The notes under the pieces were generated by a model. It was given only the letters and a program-made list of their open reading frames with translations, searched no databases and was not told the origin of the DNA. From Lawsonibacter sp900766145 (GTDB taxonomy: Bacteria; Bacillota; Clostridia; Oscillospirales; Oscillospiraceae), in assembly GCF_030372275.1 (NCBI RefSeq), contig NZ_JAUDDJ010000011.1: a stretch of DNA of 64,000 nucleotides, one strand, 5' to 3'. Each line of letters starts with the position of its first letter. Position 1 is the first letter of the stretch. A program made the position numbers and the translations under genes. This document shows positions 48,489 to 57,064 of this stretch, in pieces.

Positions 48489-50573
48489 ATGCTGGAATTG
48501 CTGTCGCCCGCCGGCTCTATGGAGTCGGTGACTGCCGCAGTCCAGAACGGCGCCAACGCCGTCTATCTGGGCTACGGCGACTTTAACGCCCGCCGCAACG
48601 CGAAGAACTTTACCCGGGAGGAAGTTGCGGCGGCGGTTTCTTATTGTCATACCCGGGGAACCAAAGTACATCTCACCCTGAACACCCTGCTCACCGACCG
48701 GGAACTGCCCGCCGCCGCCCAGGTGGCCGGGGAGATCAATGAGATGGGGGTGGACGCCGTCATCGTCCAGGACCTGGGCGTGGCCCGCATGCTCCACCAG
48801 GTGGCCCCTCAGCTCGCCCTCCACGCCTCCACCCAGATGACGGTGCACAGTCTGGACGGCGTAAAGGAGTGCGCCCGTCTGGGCTTTACCCGGGCGGTCC
48901 TCTCCCGGGAGCTGAGCCGGGATCAGATTCGCTATATCTGCCAGAACTCCCCCATTGAAATTGAGACCTTTGCCCACGGCGCCCTGTGCATGTGCTATTC
49001 AGGACAGTGCTACCTGTCCTCCGTCATTGGCGGCCGCAGCGGCAACCGCGGGCTGTGTGCCCAGCCCTGCCGCCTCAAATACGGCTGGGGCAACCGGGCC
49101 AACGAGTATCCCCTGTCCCTCAAGGACATGTCTCTGGCCGACTACCTCCAGGAGCTGGAGGAGATGGGAGTGTGCTGTCTCAAAATCGAAGGGCGCATGA
49201 AGCGCCCGGAGTACGTGGCCATCGTCACCGGCATCTATGCCCGGGCCATCCGGGAGGGCCGCTCCCCCACCCCTGAGGAGCTGGAGCAGCTGGAGGCCGC
49301 CTTCTCCCGCCAGGGCTTTACCCAGGGGTACTATCTGGACAAGAAGGGCTCCGACATGTTCGGCGTGCGCCAGGAGAGCGAACCTCCCCGTGAACTGTAC
49401 GCCCAGGCCCGCACCACCTATGAGAGCGGCGAGAACCGCAAGGAGCTTATCCGCATGTACGCCATGATCCGCACCGGCGAGCCCGCCCAGGTGGCGGCCC
49501 AGGATCTGGTGGGCAATGTGGCCCGGGTGGAGGGCGCCGTGCCTGAGGCCGCCGTCAACGTACCTCTCACCGCCGAGAAGGTGGAGGGACAGCTCAAACG
49601 CACCGGCGGCACCCCCTACGAGTGCGAAAAGGTCACCGCCTATGTGGATGAGGGTCTCAGTCTGCCCCTCTCCGCCCTCAACGCCCTGCGCCGTCAGGCG
49701 CTGGAGGAGCTCAGCCGCCTGCGGGGCCTGCCGCCCCAGCGGGAGAAGGGCGAGTTCCATCCCGGCGTGCGCTACGAGAATCCCAAGGGGGCCCCTCAGA
49801 TCACCCTGTCGGTGCGCAGCGCCCAGCAGATCACCCCTGCCCTGCTGGCTCTGCAGCCCGCCCGTATCTATCTGCCCAGCGACGAGGGAGCCGCCTGCCC
49901 CGACGCCATCCGGGCCTGCCAGGAGGCGGGCGTGGAGGTGGCCGTTCTGCTGCCCCGCGTCTGCTGGGACCGGGAAAAGAACAAGCTGGAGCAGGAGCTG
50001 AAGGTGTTCCAGGAACTGGGCGTCACCCAGGCCTTGGCCGGTACCCTGGACGGGGTGCAGCGGGCGCTGGATCTGGGCTTTACTGTGACCAGTGATTTTG
50101 GTATCGGTGTGTACAACAGCCAGACCCTCAAGGAGCTCAAGCGCCTGGGAGTGTCGGCGGCCACCGCCTCCTTTGAGCTGAAGCTGCCCCAGATCCGGGA
50201 CCTGTCCAAGGCCATCCCTCTGGAGGCCATTGTCTACGGGCGGCTGCCCCTGATGATTACGGAAAATTGCATCATCCACAACCACACCGGACAGCATAGC
50301 TGTACCGGGGTCAATCAGCTCACCGACCGCCGGGGCGAGAAGTTCCCCGTGGTCAAGGCCTGGGGCTGCCGGAACGAGATTTTGAATGGAAAGACTCTGT
50401 TCCTGGCTGACAAGGCCGCCGACTATCAGCGGCTGGGACTGTGGGCGGTGCGGCTCATGTTCACCACCGAGAAGCCGGAGCAGTGCGTCCAGGTGCTGGA
50501 GCGCTACCGGGGCCAGGGCCGCTACAAGCCCGCCGACTTTACCCGCGGTCTCTACTACCGCGACGTCGAGTAA
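48489..50573 (+). CDS. U32 family peptidase / RlhA-like hydroxylation protein
   Basis: 694 aa. A U32 domain from the start (LELLSPAGSMESVTAAVQNGANAVYLG) with Fe-S-type cysteines in CMCYSGQCYLSS and GLCAQPCRLKYG. A C-terminal DUF3656-like half ends in TRGLYYRDVE. Members are annotated as peptidases, but several (TrhP, RlhA) introduce hydroxyl groups in tRNA or rRNA, which is the likelier role here. The start is set at ATG 48489. The gene is immediately followed by repeat copy B. Confidence 0.88.
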   Translation: MLELLSPAGSMESVTAAVQNGANAVYLGYGDFNARRNAKNFTREEVAAAVSYCHTRGTKVHLTLNTLLTDRELPAAAQVAGEINEMGVDAVIVQDLGVARMLHQVAPQLALHASTQMTVHSLDGVKECARLGFTRAVLSRELSRDQIRYICQNSPIEIETFAHGALCMCYSGQCYLSSVIGGRSGNRGLCAQPCRLKYGWGNRANEYPLSLKDMSLADYLQELEEMGVCCLKIEGRMKRPEYVAIVTGIYARAIREGRSPTPEELEQLEAAFSRQGFTQGYYLDKKGSDMFGVRQESEPPRELYAQARTTYESGENRKELIRMYAMIRTGEPAQVAAQDLVGNVARVEGAVPEAAVNVPLTAEKVEGQLKRTGGTPYECEKVTAYVDEGLSLPLSALNALRRQALEELSRLRGLPPQREKGEFHPGVRYENPKGAPQITLSVRSAQQITPALLALQPARIYLPSDEGAACPDAIRACQEAGVEVAVLLPRVCWDREKNKLEQELKVFQELGVTQALAGTLDGVQRALDLGFTVTSDFGIGVYNSQTLKELKRLGVSAATASFELKLPQIRDLSKAIPLEAIVYGRLPLMITENCIIHNHTGQHSCTGVNQLTDRRGEKFPVVKAWGCRNEILNGKTLFLADKAADYQRLGLWAVRLMFTTEKPEQCVQVLERYRGQGRYKPADFTRGLYYRDVE

Positions 50574-50631
50574 CCTACTTTTCTTGAAAGAAAAGTAGGC
50601 AAAAGAACTTTGGCGGAAAACTTCGTTTTCC
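50574..50631 (+). repeat. Copy B of the modular hairpin repeat (U32 gene 3' end)
   Basis: Begins the base after the U32 stop: an 11-bp stem CCTACTTTTCT/AGAAAAGTAGG with a TTGAA-type loop, then CAAAAGAACTTTGGCGG and a GAAAACTTCGTTTTC palindrome. Same order and orientation, relative to the gene, as copy A at the end of aroC. The rest of the 168-nt gap shows a GGGAAGGG/CCCTTC partial hairpin only. Confidence 0.75.
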
Positions 50632-50741
50632 TTCTACGCTCTTTGGGAAGGGCTCCTTGTGCTGCAAGGTTTCCCTTCTACCCTACCTTTCATCGCCATT
50701 TTTGTAATTTCAGTTTAATATATAACTAAGAGGAGTACCCT

Positions 50742-51191
50742 ATGAACCTGAAAGTCAAAGCCCTCTCCCCTAAAATCGGCAAGGAGATCCCCGCCCCCTT
50801 CTACGCCAGCGCCGGCGCTGCTGCCATGGACCTGCACGCCTGTGTGGACGCACCGGTCACCATCCCCGCCGGCGGCCGGGCCGTCATCCCTACCGGCATC
50901 GCCATCGCCCTGCCCTCCGCCCAGTATGTGGCCCTGGTCTTTGCCCGCAGCGGCCTGGGCATCAAGCACGGCGTGGCCCCCGCCAACTGCGTGGGCGTCA
51001 TCGACAGTGATTACAGAGGTGAAATCATGGTGGGCCTTCAAAACTCTGGGGAATCGGATTATACCATCCAGCCCGCCGACCGCATCGCCCAGCTGATGAT
51101 CACCCCCGTGGTTCAGGCTCAGGTGGAACTGGTGGAGGAGCTGGACGACACCGACCGGGGCGCCGGCGGCTTTGGCTCCACCGGCCGGTAA
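50742..51191 (+). CDS. dut: dUTP diphosphatase
   Basis: 149 aa, trimeric dUTPase. Motifs in order: AAAMDLHACVD, PTGIAIALPSAQYVALVFARSGLG, GVIDSDYRGEIMVGL, ADRIAQLMI and the C-terminal P-loop-like arm RGAGGFGSTGR. Converts dUTP to dUMP and PPi, protecting DNA and feeding thymidylate synthesis. AGAGGAG before the ATG. 15 nt before maf in the same direction. Confidence 0.97.
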   Translation: MNLKVKALSPKIGKEIPAPFYASAGAAAMDLHACVDAPVTIPAGGRAVIPTGIAIALPSAQYVALVFARSGLGIKHGVAPANCVGVIDSDYRGEIMVGLQNSGESDYTIQPADRIAQLMITPVVQAQVELVEELDDTDRGAGGFGSTGR

Positions 51192-51206
51192 GAAAGAGGC
51201 GTTACC

Positions 51207-51788
51207 ATGGCCATCATTCTTGCCTCCCAGTCTCCCCGGCGGCGGCAGCTGCTGGAGCAGATGGGTTTTACTAATTTTATCGTCCGACCCGCTCAGGGGG
51301 AGGAGCTGGCTGACCCCAGCCTGGACCCCGGGGCGCTGGTGGAGGCTCTCTCCCGGCAGAAGGCTTTGGAGATCTCCGCCGCAGCAAATGGGGAGGATTT
51401 GATTATCGCCGCCGACACCGTGGTGGCGGTGGACGGCCAGGTGCTGGGCAAGCCTCACAGCACCCAGCAGGCCCACCAGATGCTCTCCGCCCTCTCCGGC
51501 CGGGAGCACACGGTGTACACCGGGGTAACCGTGTGCCGGGGGGATCAGATCCTCACCCAGCATGAGGCCACCGCAGTGCGTTTCCGCCCCCTGACCGCCC
51601 AGGAGATCGACGCCTACATCGCCACCGGCGAGCCTATGGATAAGGCGGGCTCCTACGGTATTCAGGGACGGGGCGCTCTGCTGGTGGAGGGTATCTCCGG
51701 AGATTATTTTAATGTGGTAGGCCTGCCGGTGTGTCGGCTGGGCCGTATGCTGACCCAGTTTGGGGTGGACCCCCTGACCGGAATGTAA
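51207..51788 (+). CDS. maf: Maf-family nucleoside triphosphate pyrophosphatase
   Basis: 193 aa. The family start IILASQSPRRRQLLEQMGF, then IIAADTVVAVDGQVLGKP and YIATGEPMDKAGSYGIQGRGA. Maf proteins hydrolyse dTTP, UTP or modified nucleotides to limit their incorporation; in Firmicutes the gene often sits before mreBCD, as here. Start ATG 51207 after AAGAGGCG. Specificity (YhdE or YceF type) is not decided. Confidence 0.94.
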   Translation: MAIILASQSPRRRQLLEQMGFTNFIVRPAQGEELADPSLDPGALVEALSRQKALEISAAANGEDLIIAADTVVAVDGQVLGKPHSTQQAHQMLSALSGREHTVYTGVTVCRGDQILTQHEATAVRFRPLTAQEIDAYIATGEPMDKAGSYGIQGRGALLVEGISGDYFNVVGLPVCRLGRMLTQFGVDPLTGM

Positions 51789-51804
51789 GGAAAGGAGGCA
51801 CGTC

Positions 51805-52647
51805 GTGAAGGACTTTCTTCGCCACAACGGCGCATGGCTGCTGATCATCGCCCTGCTGCTGAGCATCCTCATCGGCCTGGCCTCCGCCTTTATGGGGGGC
51901 AACGCTGATCCCTTCTCCAATGTGGTCAATACCATCACCGCTCCCGTCCGCAGCGGCATTGCTGCTGCCGCCGACTGGGCAGAGGGGGTATATTCCTACG
52001 TGTTCCACTACAGCGAGCTTCAGGAGAAGATGGACGAACTGGAGAAGGAAAACGCCGACCTGCGCAAGCAAATCCGCCAGGGCGAGGCCGCCTCTCAGGA
52101 GAACGAGCAGCTTCGGGAGCTCTTGAACCTCCAGGCCAAGCGGGAGGATTTTGTCTTCGAGTCGGCCAAGGTGACCGCCCGCTCCACCGACAACTGGCGC
52201 TCCACCCTTACCCTCAGCAAGGGCAGCAACGCCGGCGTGGAGAAGGGGGACTGCGTCATCACGGAGACCGGCGTTCTGGTGGGCGTGGTCAATGAGGTGG
52301 GCACCAACTACGCCATCGTCAACACCCTCATTGACACTGGTACCGAGATGGGCGGCATCATCACCCGCACCAACTCCGCCGGGGTGCTGGAGGGCGATCT
52401 GGCCCTGATGCAGGAGGGCAAGCTTCGCCTGAGCTATTTGCCCGACGAGGCGCAGCTGGTGGCAGGCGACGAGGTGCTTACCTCCGGCAACGGGGACGTG
52501 TACCCCGCCGGTTTGGTGGTGGGCCAGGTAGACAGCGTATTTACCGACGCCTCCGGTCTGACCCGCTATGCCATCATCACCCCCGAGGTGCAGCTGGACC
52601 AGCTGGTAGAGGTCTTTATCATCAAGGAATTTGACATCGTGGAGTGA
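51805..52647 (+). CDS. mreC: Rod shape-determining protein MreC
   Basis: 280 aa. An N-terminal membrane helix (about residues 10-30), a coiled coil (LQEKMDELEKENADLRKQIRQ), then the beta-barrel domains with VTARSTDNWRSTLTLSKGSNAGVEKGD and EVLTSGNGDVYPAGLVVGQV. Organises the elongasome with MreD and PBP2, encoded just downstream. GTG start at 51805 with AAAGGAGG upstream. mreB is not in this window. Confidence 0.95.
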   Translation: MKDFLRHNGAWLLIIALLLSILIGLASAFMGGNADPFSNVVNTITAPVRSGIAAAADWAEGVYSYVFHYSELQEKMDELEKENADLRKQIRQGEAASQENEQLRELLNLQAKREDFVFESAKVTARSTDNWRSTLTLSKGSNAGVEKGDCVITETGVLVGVVNEVGTNYAIVNTLIDTGTEMGGIITRTNSAGVLEGDLALMQEGKLRLSYLPDEAQLVAGDEVLTSGNGDVYPAGLVVGQVDSVFTDASGLTRYAIITPEVQLDQLVEVFIIKEFDIVE

Positions 52648-52680
52648 TAGAGACCCCGCGCTGTTGGAAAGGAGGTCCCC

Positions 52681-53193
52681 ATGACCCGTCGGGACCAGAT
52701 ACACAAGTGGTTTGTCTACGCTCTGGCTCTGATACCGGTGTGGCTGCTGGACGAGTTTGTCCTCAACCGCATCCCGCTCTTTGGTGTGATCCCCATGCTG
52801 CTGCCTCTGGCCGTGGTGGCGGTGGCCGTGCTGGAGGGGTCGGTGGCCGGGGCTGGCTTCGGCATGGCGGTAGGTATTTTGTGGGAGCTGGCCTATCCCG
52901 GCGGCTTCGGCGGCCTGGTCTTTGGCATGACGTTGGCCGGGATGCTCACCGGCTCCATTGCCCAGTATGCCCTGAGCCAGTCCTTTGTCAGCTGTCTGCT
53001 GTGCTCTGCCGGAGTCCTGTGCATGATTGACGGCGCCCGGATTCTCCGCTATCTCTTTGTTCAGGCGGAGACTCTGGACGTACTGCTCCGGGTGGCCGCG
53101 TCGGAAATCGTGGTCTCCCTGTGCTTTACTCCCTTTATCTATCTTCTGTTTCGCATGGTGTTCCGCCGGGTGGGCGGCACCAAACTGGCTTAG
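52681..53193 (+). CDS. mreD: Rod shape-determining protein MreD
   Basis: 170 aa, about five membrane helices. DEFVLNRIPLFGVIPMLLPLAVVAVAVLEG and GFGMAVGILWELAYPGGFG fit MreD of Clostridia. Partner of MreC in the wall elongation complex. AAAGGAGGT precedes the ATG at 52681. Assignment rests on hydrophobic pattern and synteny with mreC and mrdA. Confidence 0.9.
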   Translation: MTRRDQIHKWFVYALALIPVWLLDEFVLNRIPLFGVIPMLLPLAVVAVAVLEGSVAGAGFGMAVGILWELAYPGGFGGLVFGMTLAGMLTGSIAQYALSQSFVSCLLCSAGVLCMIDGARILRYLFVQAETLDVLLRVAASEIVVSLCFTPFIYLLFRMVFRRVGGTKLA

Positions 53194-53217
53194 ACCCTCT
53201 TGTGAGAGGAGGTTTCC

Positions 53218-55509
53218 ATGGATCACAAGCAATTTTCCCGCCGGGTGGTGGGCGTGGTGGTCATGCTGGCCCTGTTGCTCACCTTCCTGTGCTCCAACCT
53301 ATACACCATTCAGTACACCAACGGGCCGGAATATGCCGCACAGTCGGTGGCCAAGGTGTCGGAGACCGAGACCGTAGCTGCCAGCCGTGGTAACATTCTG
53401 GACCGCAACGGAAAGGTGCTGGTCTCCAACCAGGTCAGCTACAACGTCACCCTGGACCTGAGTCTGCTGAGCAATAATGAGGAGAAGGATCGGTGCGACA
53501 CCATTCTGGCCCTCACCCAGACTGCCACGGAGATGGGTGTGACCTGGACCGACACCCTGCCCATCACCACCCAGCCCCCCTTTGAATACACCACGGAAGA
53601 TCCCTTCTACACCACCTCCGTGGATGAAGATGGAAAGACCGTGTATAACCTCACCTCTCTGGGCAAGTTGGCAGTGAACCAAAAGTGGATTCAGGACCCG
53701 GAAGAACAGGCCGAGGTCGGCGAGAGTGAAAAGACTACCGAGCCCGGCCTGCTGGACAAGATCAAGGCCTTCTTCGGCATGGGCAGCAGCCAGGAAGAAA
53801 CCGAGGAGGAAGAGCCCTATCGCCTGCCCACAGCGGAAGAGCTGCTGGGCAAGATGTGCAAGACCTTTGACATTGCCGGCGAGGGCAAAGTGGATGAAAA
53901 GCAGGCCCAGGCCAATGGGGAGACCGTCCCCACCCTGAACATCGGAGATATGGACCCCACCGATGCCCGCACCATCGCCGGCATTCTCTACGAACTGTAC
54001 TACCGCAACCGCATCTCTAGCTGGCCTCCCTACACCTTCGCCACCGATGTAAGCATCGACTTCATTACCCGTGTCAAGGAGCTGAGCCTGCCCGGGGTGG
54101 AAATTGAGACCACCAGCGTGCGCAAGTACAACACCGAATACGCCGCCCATCTGTTGGGCTACACCGGCGCCATCACCAGCGAGACCTGGCCCACTTACAA
54201 GGAAAAGGGCGGGTACACCATGAATGACTACGTAGGCATCACCGGCGCCGAGTCCGCCTTCGAATCCTATTTGAAGGGCACCTCGGGCACCCGGGCCATT
54301 GAGCGCAATGAGAATGGCAAAATTATCTCCTCCCAATGGCTCGTCGACAGTGAGACTGGGGAGAGCCTGGCGCCCCAGCCGGGCCAAAACGTCTTCCTCA
54401 CCATCGATATCGATTTGCAGCAGCAGGTGGAGGAGATCCTGGCCAACGGTGTAGCGGGTTTGCAGAGTAAGGAGACCGAAGGCGCGGCCTGCGTGGTGCT
54501 GGACGTAAACTCCGGCGACGTGCTGGCCTCTGCCTCCTACCCCACCTACTCGCTGTCCACCTTCTCTCAGGACTATAACGAGTTGGCGGAAGATCCCCTG
54601 AAGCCCCTGCTGAACCGGGCACTCCAGGGCCTGTATCCCCCCGGCTCCACCTTCAAGATGATTACTGCCATTGCGGCCCTGGAGTTAGGGATCGTGGAAC
54701 CTGACACCCAGATCAATGACAAAGGCGTCTACACCTTCTACTCCAGTCCTCAGCCCCAGTGCTGGTACTACCGGCAGTATAGAAAGACCCACGGCCTGCA
54801 AAACGTAAGCCAGGCCATTATGAACTCCTGCAACTACTACTTCTATGAGGTGGGCCGCCTGGTGGGCATCGAGCGTCTGGACCAGTATGCCGCCATGTTC
54901 GGCCTGGGCCAGAAGACAGGCATCGAGCTCACCGAACAGGCTGGCGTGGTGGCCAGCCCGGAGTTTACTGAATCTCTGGGCGGCACCTGGTATGAAGGTA
55001 ATATCCTCTCTGTGGCCATCGGTCAGGAGAGCACCCAGGTCACCCCCATCCAGCTGGCCAACTATATCGCCACCCTGGTCAACGGCGGCACCCGCTACTC
55101 CACCCACCTGCTTAAGACGGTAAAGTCCAACGACTTCTCCCAGGTCACCTACAACTATGAACCCAAGGTGGTCGGCCAGGTGGAGATGGAGGAGGAAAAC
55201 CGGCAGGCTGCCATGGAAGGCATGCTCATGCTCACCACCGAGGGCTCCGTGTCCTCCGCCTTTAAGGATGTCCCCGTGTCCGTGGGCGCCAAGACCGGCT
55301 CCGCCCAGGTCAGCGCCCAGACCAACTCCAACGCCGTCTTTGTGTGCTTTGCCCCCTATGACGATCCCCAGATCGCCGTGGCCATCGCGGTCGAGCACGG
55401 CGGCAGCGGCTCCGAGCTGGGCAAGATCGCCGCCCAGATCGTCACCGCCTACTTCTCCGTCCAGGGGGAGCAGGGCACCATCACCCAGGAGAACACCCTG
55501 GTGCCCTGA
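53218..55509 (+). CDS. mrdA: Penicillin-binding protein 2 (class B PBP, MrdA type)
   Basis: 763 aa. One N-terminal membrane helix (about residues 9-27), a dimerisation/pedestal domain and a transpeptidase domain. The active-site Ser is S477 in YPPGSTFKM; S537-C-N539 is the SxN motif and K692-T-G the KTG motif. It cross-links peptidoglycan during elongation with RodA, MreC and MreD. Residues ~165-215 are an unusual acidic insert (QEETEEEEPYRLPTAEELLG) in the pedestal. Last gene of the mre group. Confidence 0.95.
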   Translation: MDHKQFSRRVVGVVVMLALLLTFLCSNLYTIQYTNGPEYAAQSVAKVSETETVAASRGNILDRNGKVLVSNQVSYNVTLDLSLLSNNEEKDRCDTILALTQTATEMGVTWTDTLPITTQPPFEYTTEDPFYTTSVDEDGKTVYNLTSLGKLAVNQKWIQDPEEQAEVGESEKTTEPGLLDKIKAFFGMGSSQEETEEEEPYRLPTAEELLGKMCKTFDIAGEGKVDEKQAQANGETVPTLNIGDMDPTDARTIAGILYELYYRNRISSWPPYTFATDVSIDFITRVKELSLPGVEIETTSVRKYNTEYAAHLLGYTGAITSETWPTYKEKGGYTMNDYVGITGAESAFESYLKGTSGTRAIERNENGKIISSQWLVDSETGESLAPQPGQNVFLTIDIDLQQQVEEILANGVAGLQSKETEGAACVVLDVNSGDVLASASYPTYSLSTFSQDYNELAEDPLKPLLNRALQGLYPPGSTFKMITAIAALELGIVEPDTQINDKGVYTFYSSPQPQCWYYRQYRKTHGLQNVSQAIMNSCNYYFYEVGRLVGIERLDQYAAMFGLGQKTGIELTEQAGVVASPEFTESLGGTWYEGNILSVAIGQESTQVTPIQLANYIATLVNGGTRYSTHLLKTVKSNDFSQVTYNYEPKVVGQVEMEEENRQAAMEGMLMLTTEGSVSSAFKDVPVSVGAKTGSAQVSAQTNSNAVFVCFAPYDDPQIAVAIAVEHGGSGSELGKIAAQIVTAYFSVQGEQGTITQENTLVP

Positions 55510-55597
55510 GTTTTTCCCGTTCACAACCGCCCGGCGGTTTTGAAATATGATGTGTTTGCCCCTCCCTGTATGCGGGGCAGAAAGGAGACACAAGAAA

Positions 55598-56407
55598 ATG
55601 TCTGAATGTACGCACGACTGTTCCTCTTGCAGCGCCGATTGCGGCTCTCGGGATCTGCGGGCTCCCGCCAATTCCCGTTCCAGCATCAAGAAGGTCATTG
55701 CCGTAGTCAGCGGCAAGGGCGGCGTTGGCAAGAGCACCGTCACCGCCTCTCTGGCGGTGGCCATGGCCCAGCGCGGCCACAAGGTGGCGGTTCTGGACGC
55801 CGATATCACCGGCCCCTCCATTCCCACCGCCTTCGGCATCCATGAGAAGGCCACCGGAGACGACACGGCCCTCTTCCCCGCCGTCACCCCCAGCGGAATC
55901 AAGGTCATGTCCCTGAACCTGCTCACCGCCAACGAGACCGACCCTGTCATCTGGCGCGGCCCGGTCATCGCCGGCGTGGTCACCCAGTTCTGGAGCGACG
56001 TGGTGTGGGGCGACGTGGACTATATGTTTGTGGACATGCCTCCGGGAACCGGTGACGTGCCCCTGACCGTCTTCCAGTCCCTGCCTGTGGACGGGGTGAT
56101 CGTGGTCACCTCTCCCCAGGATCTGGTGTCCATGATTGTCACCAAGGCGGTGCACATGGCTCAGATGATGTCCATTCCTCTGCTGGGTCTCATCGAGAAC
56201 TACAGCTACTTCCAGTGCCCCGACTGCGGCGCCAAGCACAGCATCTTCGGTGAGAGCCATCTGGAGCAGGAGGCCATGAAGCTGGGCCTGCCCCTGCTGG
56301 CCAAGCTTCCCATCGACCCCGAAGTGGCCGCTGCCTTTGACGCAGGCAAGATCGAATCTCTGAAGACCAACTATCTGGCTGACGTAGCTGCCAAGCTGGA
56401 CGTGTAA
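55598..56407 (+). CDS. Mrp/NBP35-type Fe-S cluster carrier ATPase
   Basis: 269 aa. N-terminal cysteines C4, C8, C11 and C15 recall the NBP35 cluster-binding tail. The deviant Walker A is SGKGGVGKST at residues 38-47, followed by LDADITGPSIP and DMPPGTGDVPLT. A CPDCG pair about two thirds along is the conserved bridging CxxC. ApbC/Mrp proteins carry Fe-S clusters to targets. The cysteine desulfurase at 11.8 kb may feed the same pathway, but not as an operon. ATG 55598 after AAAGGAG. Confidence 0.93.
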   Translation: MSECTHDCSSCSADCGSRDLRAPANSRSSIKKVIAVVSGKGGVGKSTVTASLAVAMAQRGHKVAVLDADITGPSIPTAFGIHEKATGDDTALFPAVTPSGIKVMSLNLLTANETDPVIWRGPVIAGVVTQFWSDVVWGDVDYMFVDMPPGTGDVPLTVFQSLPVDGVIVVTSPQDLVSMIVTKAVHMAQMMSIPLLGLIENYSYFQCPDCGAKHSIFGESHLEQEAMKLGLPLLAKLPIDPEVAAAFDAGKIESLKTNYLADVAAKLDV

Positions 56408-56422
56408 GTCAAAAAAATATGC

Positions 56423-56487
56423 CGAGCGGAGACTTCTCCGTCCGGCGCATAAAAAAACACCGTGGATCACTCCACGGTGTTTTTTTA
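56423..56487. terminator. Two hairpins, bidirectional terminator
   Basis: A stem with ACACCGTGG / CCACGGTGT (56457-56480) flanked by seven A and seven T ends both the Mrp gene (plus) and the DUF6465-like gene (minus). A second GC hairpin lies next to it near 56420-56449. Confidence 0.9.
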
Positions 56488-56498
56488 TGGACAATTGC

Positions 56499-56822
56499 TT
56501 AGAACTCCACCTTGCCGGTGATGTCGCCGTTGACCACATAGTAGACAGCGGCCTCCTCGGGCTTGGCATACAGGTCCAGGGTCTTGATCTCCACTTCGAC
56601 CTGAGCCTTAACAGCCTCCACCATGGCCTGCTGAGTCATCTCCTTACCCATGTACTGCACGGTCAGGGTGACAACGGGGGCGGCAGCCTTCTTGGCGGGA
56701 GCCTTGCGGGCAGCGGGCTTCTTGGCGGGAGCCTTCTCGGCCTTGGGGGCCTCAGCCTTCACAGCCTCAGTCTTGGGGGCGGTCTCAGCCTTGGCGGCCT
56801 TGGTCTTATTCAGAATCGCCAT
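56499..56822 (-). CDS. DUF6465-like protein with Ala/Lys-rich basic N-terminus
   Basis: 107 aa. The first ~50 residues are an Ala/Lys/Pro repeat with APKAEKAPAKKPAARKAPAKK, resembling tails of histone H1-like or HU-linked proteins. The C-terminal ~55 residues form a small folded domain (VVTLTVQYMGKEMTQQAMVEAVK and DLYAKPEEAAVYYVV) of a clostridial family annotated DUF6465. Nucleic-acid binding is a guess from the basic tail. Single gene. Confidence 0.75.
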   Translation of the reverse strand: MAILNKTKAAKAETAPKTEAVKAEAPKAEKAPAKKPAARKAPAKKAAAPVVTLTVQYMGKEMTQQAMVEAVKAQVEVEIKTLDLYAKPEEAAVYYVVNGDITGKVEF

Positions 56823-57002
56823 TTTTCTTACACTCCTTACTCAGACGACCAGGGCCGTCTCAGATTACTCTTACTATTTTATCAGGATTTGGAAGGAACG
56901 AAAGAGCAAAAACGACGATTCTTTTCCATATTCCAGGAAGTTCTTACTGCTATTTGTACACTTTAAGTGAATTTTATTACATTTTTTGAAAGTAAAAGAA
57001 AA

Positions 57003-57035
57003 AATCCGGTCCCCCCCAATGGGAGGGACCGGATT
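57003..57035 (-). terminator. Terminator of gdhA
   Basis: An 11-bp stem AATCCGGTCCC / GGGACCGGATT with an 11-nt loop; on minus it is followed by a run of T. Confidence 0.9.
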
Positions 57036-57064
57036 CGAGCGGATAAAATCGGTGGGGATCTGAA

